Below the pieces are notes generated by a model that saw only the letters and a program-made list of their open reading frames with translations, did not search any database and was not told the origin of the DNA. The position numbers and the translations under genes were made by a program. This document shows positions 58,535 to 64,000 of a stretch of 64,000 nt of DNA, in pieces. The stretch's first letter is position 1. The number at the start of each line of letters is the position of its first letter. The DNA is from Kineosporiaceae bacterium (lineage in GTDB: Bacteria; Actinomycetota; Actinomycetes; Actinomycetales; Kineosporiaceae). The stretch is taken from the NCBI GenBank assembly GCA_016794595.1, contig JAEUJN010000013.1:1-64000 (forward strand), given 5' to 3'.

Positions 58535-59746
58535 GTGACCTCGTCCGGCCTGGTGATCGGCCGCCACCGGCTCCGCACCCCGGTGGTGCTGGCGCCCATG
58601 GCCGGGATCACCAACCAGGCCTACCGCCGGCTCTGCCGGGAACAGGCGGCCGCGGCCGGCGGCGACGGGGTCTTCGTCAGCGAGATGGTGACCTCGCGGG
58701 CGTTGCTGGAGCGCACCGAGGAGTCCATGCGCCTGATCGCCCACGACGCCGACGAGTCTCCCCGTTCGGTGCAGCTCTACGGAGTCGACCCGGGCACCGT
58801 GGCCGCCGCGGTACGGATGCTGGTCAGCGAGGAGCGCGCTGACCACATCGACCTGAACTTCGGCTGTCCGGTGCCCAAGGTGACCCGCAAGGGGGGCGGC
58901 TCGGCCCTGCCGTGGAAGCTGGGACTGTTCCGCGAGATCGTCGGCCGGGCGGTGGCGACGGCGGCCCCTGCCGGGGTTCCGGTCACGGTCAAGATGCGGA
59001 TGGGGATCGACGAGGATCACCTGACCTACCTCGAGGCCGGCCGGATCGCCGAGGGGGAGGGCGTGGCCGCGGTGGCGTTGCACGCCCGCACCGCCGCCCA
59101 GTACTACGCACCGAGCGCCGACTGGACGGCGATCGCCCGGCTCAAGCAGGCGGTCACGACGATCCCGGTGCTGGGCAACGGGGACATCTGGTCGGCCGCC
59201 GACGCGGTGGACATGGTGCGCCGCACCGGATGTGACGGGGTGGTGGTGGGCCGGGGGTGCCTCGGCCGTCCGTGGCTGTTCGCCGACCTGGCCCGGGCCT
59301 TCGCCGGCCACCGGCGGGCGTCCACGGATGACCAGGCGGTTGGCCGGGGGGACACCCGGCCGTCGCTGGGGGTGGTGCTGGCCACCATGCGCCGGCACGT
59401 CGAGGTGCTGATCGAGCACTACGCCGAGGTGTACCCCGGTGACGCCGAACGGCGGGCCTGCCGGGACATCCGCAAGCACATCGCCTGGTACCTCAAGGGT
59501 TACGTCGTGGGCCACGACGTCCGGGCCCGGCTCGCGATGGTCGGCTCGCTGACCGAGTTCGACGCGATCACGGCATCCCTGGACGGCGAGCAGCCTCACC
59601 CGGGGGAGCCGGCGGAGGGTCCGCGCGGGCGGACCGGTGCTGCCCGCCGGGTGAGCCTGCCCGACGGCTGGTTGACCAGCCGGGAGCTGGACGACGACGC
59701 GGCCGCCGAGGTGCGTCAGGCGGAACTGGCGGTCTCCGGTGGCTGA
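58535..59746 (+). CDS. dusB: tRNA-dihydrouridine synthase (DusB)
   Basis: 403 aa FMN enzyme reducing uridine to dihydrouridine in tRNA. The FMN-binding TIM barrel begins APMAGITNQAYRRL. NFGCPVPKVTRKGGG has the catalytic Cys. KMRMGID, HARTAAQYY, GNGDIW and VVVGRGCLGRPWLF complete the active site. A C-terminal helical domain follows. GTG 58535 is 7 nt after GAGAAT. The stop overlaps the dgt start by 8 nt, the conserved dusB-dgt pair. Confidence 0.95.
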   Translation: MTSSGLVIGRHRLRTPVVLAPMAGITNQAYRRLCREQAAAAGGDGVFVSEMVTSRALLERTEESMRLIAHDADESPRSVQLYGVDPGTVAAAVRMLVSEERADHIDLNFGCPVPKVTRKGGGSALPWKLGLFREIVGRAVATAAPAGVPVTVKMRMGIDEDHLTYLEAGRIAEGEGVAAVALHARTAAQYYAPSADWTAIARLKQAVTTIPVLGNGDIWSAADAVDMVRRTGCDGVVVGRGCLGRPWLFADLARAFAGHRRASTDDQAVGRGDTRPSLGVVLATMRRHVEVLIEHYAEVYPGDAERRACRDIRKHIAWYLKGYVVGHDVRARLAMVGSLTEFDAITASLDGEQPHPGEPAEGPRGRTGAARRVSLPDGWLTSRELDDDAAAEVRQAELAVSGG

Positions 59747-61046
59747 GCGGCCGGTCGCTGCGCCGGACCGCGGTTACGGGGCGAACGACGTCGCGCGGTG
59801 GGTCGCCGAGCGTCCGAAACACCCTGGGCGCGGCGCCTTCGCCCGTGACCGGGCCCGCGTCGTCCACTCATCTGCCCTGCGCCGGCTGGCGGCCAAGACC
59901 CAGGTGGTCGAGCCGGACACCGATGACTTCGTGCGCAACCGGCTCACCCACAGCCTGGAGGTCGCCCAGGTCGGTCGCGAACTCGGCCAGGCGCTGGGGT
60001 GCGACGGTGACGTGGTCGACACCGCCTGCCTGGCCCACGACCTCGGGCACCCGCCGTTCGGCCACAACGGCGAGGAGGCCCTGAACGAACTCGCCGTCGG
60101 ATTCGGGGGTTTCGAGGGCAACGCCCAGACCCTGCGGGTGCTCACCCGGCTCGAGCCGAAGGTGTTCGACCCGGTCACCGGCACCGGAGCCGGACTCAAC
60201 CTCACCCGGGCGAGTCTGGACGCCTGCACGAAGTACCCCTGGGCGCGCGGCGGGGGGCCCCCGACCGTGAGCTCGGGCAAGTTCGGGGTCTACGCCGACG
60301 ACCTCGAGGTGTTCACGTGGCTGCGTGCCGCGGCCCCGCTGCCGGGCCGACGGTGTATCGAGGCGCAGGTGATGGACCTGGCCGACGACATCGCCTACAG
60401 CGTGCACGACGTCGAGGACGCCGTGGTCGGTGGCCGCCTCGACCCGGCCCGGCTGGCCGACCCCGACGAGGTACACCGGGTGGCCGACCAGGTGCGCGCC
60501 TGGTACCTGCCCGACGCGGCCTCAGGGGAGGTGGCCGAGGCGCTGGCCCGGCTGGCAGCCATGCCCACCTGGGTGGGATCCCACGACGGCAGCCGCCGGG
60601 CGCTGGCGTCCCTGAAGGACCTGACCAGCCAGTTGATCGGCCGGTTCGCCCGCGATGTCGAGCGGGCCACCCGGGCCGCCACCGCTCCGGGTGGGGGGCG
60701 CCTGACCCGCTACGCCGCCGACGTGGTGGTGCCCCGCGCCACGCTGGCAGAGATCGCCACCCTCAAGGGGATCGCCGCGGTGTACGTGATGACCACGGCC
60801 GAGCGGCAACCGCTCTACGCCCGCCAGCGGGAGTTGCTGGCGGAGTTGTACGAGCTGCTGCTCGACCAGGCACCGGACCGGTTGGAGCCGGCGTTCGCGG
60901 CGGATTGGGTCGCGGCCGGCTCACTCCCCGGGGCGGACGACGTCCGCCGCCGGGTGGTGCTGGACCAGATCGCCTCGCTGACCGACGCCCGCGCCGTCCG
61001 GTGGCACGCGGCCCTGCGGCGAGAGGTCAGCTCGCCAGCTCGGTGA
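59739..61046 (+). CDS. dgt: Deoxyguanosinetriphosphate triphosphohydrolase-like protein (HD domain)
   Basis: 435 aa HD-domain dNTP triphosphohydrolase, releasing tripolyphosphate from dGTP or other dNTPs. Metal ligands are RLTHSLEVAQVG, HDLGHPPFGHNGE and DLADDIAYSVHD. The start is GTG overlapping dusB. It may control dNTP pools ahead of replication; dnaG follows after the HAD gene on the other strand. Specificity among dNTPs cannot be read from sequence. It overlaps the HAD gene tail-to-tail by 20 nt. Confidence 0.93.
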   Translation: MAERPVAAPDRGYGANDVARWVAERPKHPGRGAFARDRARVVHSSALRRLAAKTQVVEPDTDDFVRNRLTHSLEVAQVGRELGQALGCDGDVVDTACLAHDLGHPPFGHNGEEALNELAVGFGGFEGNAQTLRVLTRLEPKVFDPVTGTGAGLNLTRASLDACTKYPWARGGGPPTVSSGKFGVYADDLEVFTWLRAAAPLPGRRCIEAQVMDLADDIAYSVHDVEDAVVGGRLDPARLADPDEVHRVADQVRAWYLPDAASGEVAEALARLAAMPTWVGSHDGSRRALASLKDLTSQLIGRFARDVERATRAATAPGGGRLTRYAADVVVPRATLAEIATLKGIAAVYVMTTAERQPLYARQRELLAELYELLLDQAPDRLEPAFAADWVAAGSLPGADDVRRRVVLDQIASLTDARAVRWHAALRREVSSPAR

Positions 61047-61560
61047 GCTCGGCCAGGAAGTCGTCGATCTCGTCCAGGTCCTCCGGCTGCAGGCCGTACC
61101 GGGAGCTGGGACGGACCAGGAGCGTGGGCTGGCCGGTGGCCTCGATCCGCTCCAGCACCGGTCCGGAGTGCGGGATGGCCTCGTCGTCGGTCCAGATCAG
61201 CGGACGCCGCTCGATCTCGACCACGTGCAGGGCGGCGGCCTCCTTGCGGGCCACCGACGCCTCGGCGTCCACCACGTCCACGCCGTCGAAGGCAGTACCC
61301 AACGGGGGCAGGTGCAGCAACCGTTCGACCTGGATGATGTGGTCGACCCAGGTGGTGGCCCAGCGCACCTCCACCCCGCCGCTGTGGTGCAGGGCGGCGA
61401 TCCGGTGGGCCAGGGCCGGGGCCCAGCGCAACACGTAGCCGTTGCCGTGGACGAAGGCCTTGCCCTGGCCCGGGGTCTCGCCCCAGCCGGGCATCGCGGC
61501 ATTCAGCACCCCGTCGACGTCCAGCAGCCACACAGGGCGCGGATCCGCGGCGAAAGGCAC
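61027..61560 (-). CDS. HAD-like hydrolase domain protein (unknown substrate)
   Basis: 177 aa. The N-terminal LLDVDGVLNA has the HAD-family nucleophile and acid pattern DxDG, with TTWVDHI and LIWTDDEA (acidic metal motif) downstream. There is no cap insertion of note. Proteins of this type commonly sit between dgt and dnaG in actinobacteria; the substrate is unknown. The GTG start lies 7 nt after CACACT on the minus strand (leaderless pattern). Its 3' end overlaps dgt. Confidence 0.82.
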   Translation of the reverse strand: MPFAADPRPVWLLDVDGVLNAAMPGWGETPGQGKAFVHGNGYVLRWAPALAHRIAALHHSGGVEVRWATTWVDHIIQVERLLHLPPLGTAFDGVDVVDAEASVARKEAAALHVVEIERRPLIWTDDEAIPHSGPVLERIEATGQPTLLVRPSSRYGLQPEDLDEIDDFLAELTELAS

Positions 61561-61646
61561 GTACAGGAGTGTGACCTACTCCGCGCGGCTGTGCAGCCAA
61601 CTGGGCATTTCGGTTGCCGTGTCGGCGCGGCGTCGGGCCGGCGACC

Positions 61647-61693
61647 TAGACTCACTGGCCGTGGGTGTGGCGTCGGCGTGGACCGGCCGGTGA
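61647..61693 (+). promoter_or_regulatory. dnaG promoter with a possible 10-codon leaderless leader peptide
   Basis: TAGACT (61647-61652) is followed 8 nt later by GTG 61661, which opens a 10-codon frame (VGVASAWTGR) whose TGA overlaps the dnaG GTG at 61690 as GTGA. Translation of the leader could be coupled to dnaG, which has no ribosome site. Confidence 0.4.
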
Positions 61694-63585
61694 GGATCCG
61701 GCGGGAGGACGTCGAGCACGTCCGGGAGCGGTCGCGCATCGAGGAGGTCGTCGGCGAGCACGTCGCGCTGCGCTCGGCCGGCGTCGGTTCGATGAAGGGC
61801 CTGTGTCCCTTCCACGACGAGAAGACCCCCTCGTTCCACGTTCGCCCCCAGGTCGGGATGTGGCACTGCTTCGGGTGTGGCGAGGGCGGGGACGTCATCG
61901 ACTTCGTCCAGAAGATGGACCATCTCGGCTTCACCGAGGCGGTCGAGAGGCTGGCCGCCCGGGTCGGCGTCGAGCTGCGCTACGAGGACGACGAGGGTCG
62001 GGCGACCAGCGCCCGCCGGGAGGGAATCGGTGCCCGGCAACGCCTGATCGAGGCCCACCGGGTGGCGACCGAGTTCTACACCGACCAGCTGGCGACCTCG
62101 CCGGATGCGCTCGCCGGGCGCAGCTTCCTGATCGAGCGGGGCTTCGACCGGACGGCGGCCGAGCAGTTCGGCGTCGGGTTCGCACCGCGGTCGGGGGAGT
62201 CGCTGCTGCGTCACCTGCGCGGGCGGGGGTTCACCGAGGAGGAACTGGTGGCCTCGGGGTTGGCCGGGCGCGGCCAGCGGGGGTTGTACGACCGGTTCCG
62301 GGGGCGGCTGACGTGGCCGATCCGCGACGTCGCGGGGGATGTGGTGGGCTTCGGGGCGCGGCGGTTGTTCGACGACGACCGGATCGAGGCCAAGTACCTC
62401 AACACCCCCGAGACCGCGATCTACAAGAAGTCCCAGGTGCTCTACGGGGTTGACCTGGCCAAGAAGGCGATCTCCCGTGACCGTCAGGTCGTGGTGGTCG
62501 AGGGCTACACCGATGTGATGGCCTGTCACCTGGCGGGAGTGGGCGGCGCGGTGGCGACCTGCGGGACGGCGTTCGGCGAGGACCACCTGCGGATCATCCG
62601 GCGGCTGCTCGGTGACGAGGCGGGTGCCGGCAGTCTGGACCTGGTCACCAAGACCTTCGCCCGCTCGGTGGTGTTCGTCTTCGACGGTGACGAGGCAGGG
62701 CTCAAGGCTGCCCAGCGGGCCTTCGGGGGCGACCAGCACTTCGCCGCACTGACCTACATCGCCGTGGCCCCGGACGGGATGGACCCGTGCGAGTTGCGCC
62801 AGGCCCGTGGGGACGAGGCGGTGGCAGCCCTGGTGGCCGCGCGCCGTCCGCTGTTCGAGTTCGCGATCCGCGCCACGCTGGATCACCTGGATCTGTCGAC
62901 CGCCGAGGGGCGAATCCAGGGGTTGCGTGCCGCGGTACCCGTCGTGGCCCGGATCCGGGACGCCTCGCTGCGCCCGGAGTACGCCCGCCAGCTGGCGGGG
63001 TGGCTGGGCATGGACGTCGACCAGGTGACCGGCGCCGTCCGGCGAGCGGGGCGTGCCGGAGCGGCAGAACCTCGCCCGCACCGCAGCCCGGCCGAGGCGG
63101 TCGGCGATCCGCGGGATCCGGTGGCCAGGGCGGAGCGGGGGGCGCTGGAGTGTCTGCTCCAGGTGCCGCAGCTGGTACCTCAGGACATTGCGGACTCGTT
63201 GGGTGAGAACGCCTTCGAGGTTCCCGCCTATCGCGCGGTGCACCATGCGGTGCGCTCCGCCGGGGGGATGTCGGCCGCCCGGACGATGTCGGTGCACGCC
63301 TGGCTCGACCGGGTGCGCGAGGAGGCCCCGTCGGTGATCCACAGCCTGATCACGGAGATGGCGGTGGCCCCGGTGCCCTCGGACGGGGAGGAACGGCTGG
63401 CCCGGTACGCCGCGGACCTGGTGATCCGGGTGGCCGAGGTGGACATCAGCCGGGTGATCAGCAACCTGCGCAGCCAGGTGCAACGGATGTCGCAGGACGA
63501 TCCGGCGCATGCCGAGGCCTACCTGGAGCTGCTGGCGGCCGAGACCCGTCGCCGTGCCCTGAGGGATCTGCGCGCGGGCTCGTAG
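61690..63585 (+). CDS. dnaG: DNA primase DnaG
   Basis: About 631 aa. Synthesises RNA primers at the replication fork. The N-terminal zinc-binding domain has CPFHDEK...HCFGCGEGGD. The TOPRIM core has VVEGYTDVMACHLAG and the acidic VFVFDGDEAGLK. The C-terminal DnaB-interaction domain follows. GTG 61690 is suggested by coupling to a leader frame; GTG 61678 in the same frame is equally possible and adds four residues. Neither has a ribosome site. Stop TAG. Confidence 0.94.
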   Translation: MRIRREDVEHVRERSRIEEVVGEHVALRSAGVGSMKGLCPFHDEKTPSFHVRPQVGMWHCFGCGEGGDVIDFVQKMDHLGFTEAVERLAARVGVELRYEDDEGRATSARREGIGARQRLIEAHRVATEFYTDQLATSPDALAGRSFLIERGFDRTAAEQFGVGFAPRSGESLLRHLRGRGFTEEELVASGLAGRGQRGLYDRFRGRLTWPIRDVAGDVVGFGARRLFDDDRIEAKYLNTPETAIYKKSQVLYGVDLAKKAISRDRQVVVVEGYTDVMACHLAGVGGAVATCGTAFGEDHLRIIRRLLGDEAGAGSLDLVTKTFARSVVFVFDGDEAGLKAAQRAFGGDQHFAALTYIAVAPDGMDPCELRQARGDEAVAALVAARRPLFEFAIRATLDHLDLSTAEGRIQGLRAAVPVVARIRDASLRPEYARQLAGWLGMDVDQVTGAVRRAGRAGAAEPRPHRSPAEAVGDPRDPVARAERGALECLLQVPQLVPQDIADSLGENAFEVPAYRAVHHAVRSAGGMSAARTMSVHAWLDRVREEAPSVIHSLITEMAVAPVPSDGEERLARYAADLVIRVAEVDISRVISNLRSQVQRMSQDDPAHAEAYLELLAAETRRRALRDLRAGS

Positions 63586-63610
63586 GTGATCGGGTGGGAG
63601 TGCGTGGAGT

Positions 63611-63652
63611 TGTTCGGGGCGGTGTTCGGGGGGGTGTTCGGGGGGTTGTTCG
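63611..63652 (+). repeat. 12-bp G-rich tandem repeat before the last gene
   Basis: TGTTCGGGGCGG, TGTTCGGGGGGG, TGTTCGGGGGGT and a partial TGTTCG. It lies directly upstream of the -10 box TAAGGT, where a -35 would be. The runs of G could also form a quadruplex. Confidence 0.85.
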
Positions 63653-63658
63653 TAAGGT
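63653..63658 (+). promoter_or_regulatory. -10 element (TAAGGT) of the last gene
   Basis: TAAGGT lies 7 nt before ATG 63666. GGAGG also sits 2 nt before the ATG, so leaderless and leadered translation are both possible. Confidence 0.5.
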
Positions 63659-63665
63659 GGAGGTC

Positions 63666-64000
63666 ATGCGCCTGGTTCCCCGCCGCCGTCCACAGCTGCC
63701 CGACGACGCGCGTTCGGTGCTCGGAATCGATGCGGGAGAACGGGTTCTGGCCTGGTCGGAACTGGTCGGTGGGGGTTACGCCGCGGCCACGCCCGCGCGG
63801 CTGCACGTGCTCACCCCGTTCGGGCGGCGGGTCGTGCGGCCGTGGGTGGACGTGGACCACGTGGCCTGGGCGGACGAGTCCGGCACCCTGGCCGTGTGGT
63901 GGGTCGGCGAGCGTCAGGCGCTCGGGCTCGAGCCGGTGCAGGCATCGTTCCTGCCGGAGGCGGTGCACGAACGGGTGAGGTCCTCCGTTCTGCTCACCCG
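63666..64000 (+). CDS. Hypothetical protein, PH-like fold suspected (runs off the window)
   Basis: Only the first 111 residues are in the window; the frame is open to the end. It starts MRLVPRRRPQLPDDARSVLG and continues with beta-rich alternating segments (LGIDAGERVLAWSELVGGGY; RRVVRPWVDVDHVAWADE; TLAVWWVG). Such small beta-rich proteins commonly follow dnaG in actinobacteria. No signal peptide or helix is visible. It is not recognised beyond that. Confidence 0.7.
   Translation, partial: MRLVPRRRPQLPDDARSVLGIDAGERVLAWSELVGGGYAAATPARLHVLTPFGRRVVRPWVDVDHVAWADESGTLAVWWVGERQALGLEPVQASFLPEAVHERVRSSVLLT

Overview
The window is about 64 kb of very GC-rich DNA (strong G/C at third codon positions, frequent GTG starts, 4-base ATGA/GTGA gene overlaps). 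It comes from an actinobacterium (Actinomycetes). This rests on the conserved gene order lepA-hemW, hrcA-dnaJ-rsmE, phoH-ybeY-CNNM-era, recO-uppS, a zinc-uptake locus with zur, glyS, and dusB-dgt-dnaG, together with DUF3097, a CIRCE site and TANNNT -10 boxes placed 6-7 nt before start codons (leaderless mRNAs). The order within the class cannot be fixed from the sequence alone. No tRNA, rRNA, CRISPR array, insertion sequence or prophage was seen.

Layout. 1-3775: lepA, a MOSC protein and hemW. 3801-19866 looks like an accessory block between hemW and the hrcA region. It holds a CitA/CitB-type two-component system divergent from a tripartite tricarboxylate transporter (tctCBA) with a universal stress protein, then a high-affinity K+ locus (micropeptide-kdpF-kdpA-kdpB-kdpC-kdpD, with kdpE convergent), a DUF4870 membrane protein and a lipoprotein. 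kdpB carries an in-frame TAG at codon 60. 19955-31992 is housekeeping: gpsA, DUF3097, an ADP-ribosylglycohydrolase, CIRCE-hrcA-dnaJ-rsmE, an ECF sigma factor with a GerMN membrane partner, HIT, phoH, ybeY, a CNNM/CorC protein and era, closed by a long perfect hairpin.

32042-36897 is a minus-strand set: XRE regulator plus zinc-ribbon membrane protein, a DUF6745 gene also broken by an in-frame TAG, a PLP decarboxylase and an MFS permease. 36970-38875 is leuA behind a leaderless Leu-Leu-Leu leader peptide (attenuation). 38876-39562 holds no intact gene and looks like a decayed one. 39563-43880 has a coiled-coil protein, recO, an acetate permease, uppS and a His-rich YibE/F protein. 43951-47113 is the zinc operon znuA-znuC-znuB-zur behind a perfect Zur box. 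47274-49103 is a small monooxygenase-fold gene and glyS.

49115-58455 is the most unusual region: a phosphopantetheinyl transferase, an M1 metallopeptidase, two tandem dynamin-like GTPases and a Pls/PosA-type membrane NRPS (adenylation, carrier, membrane and three hexapeptide-repeat C-terminal modules, no thioesterase). Its adenylation-domain residues resemble lysine-type signatures, so the locus may make, modify or export a poly(amino acid) of the epsilon-poly-lysine class. 58535-64000 is dusB, dgt, a HAD-like protein, dnaG and the start of a further gene.
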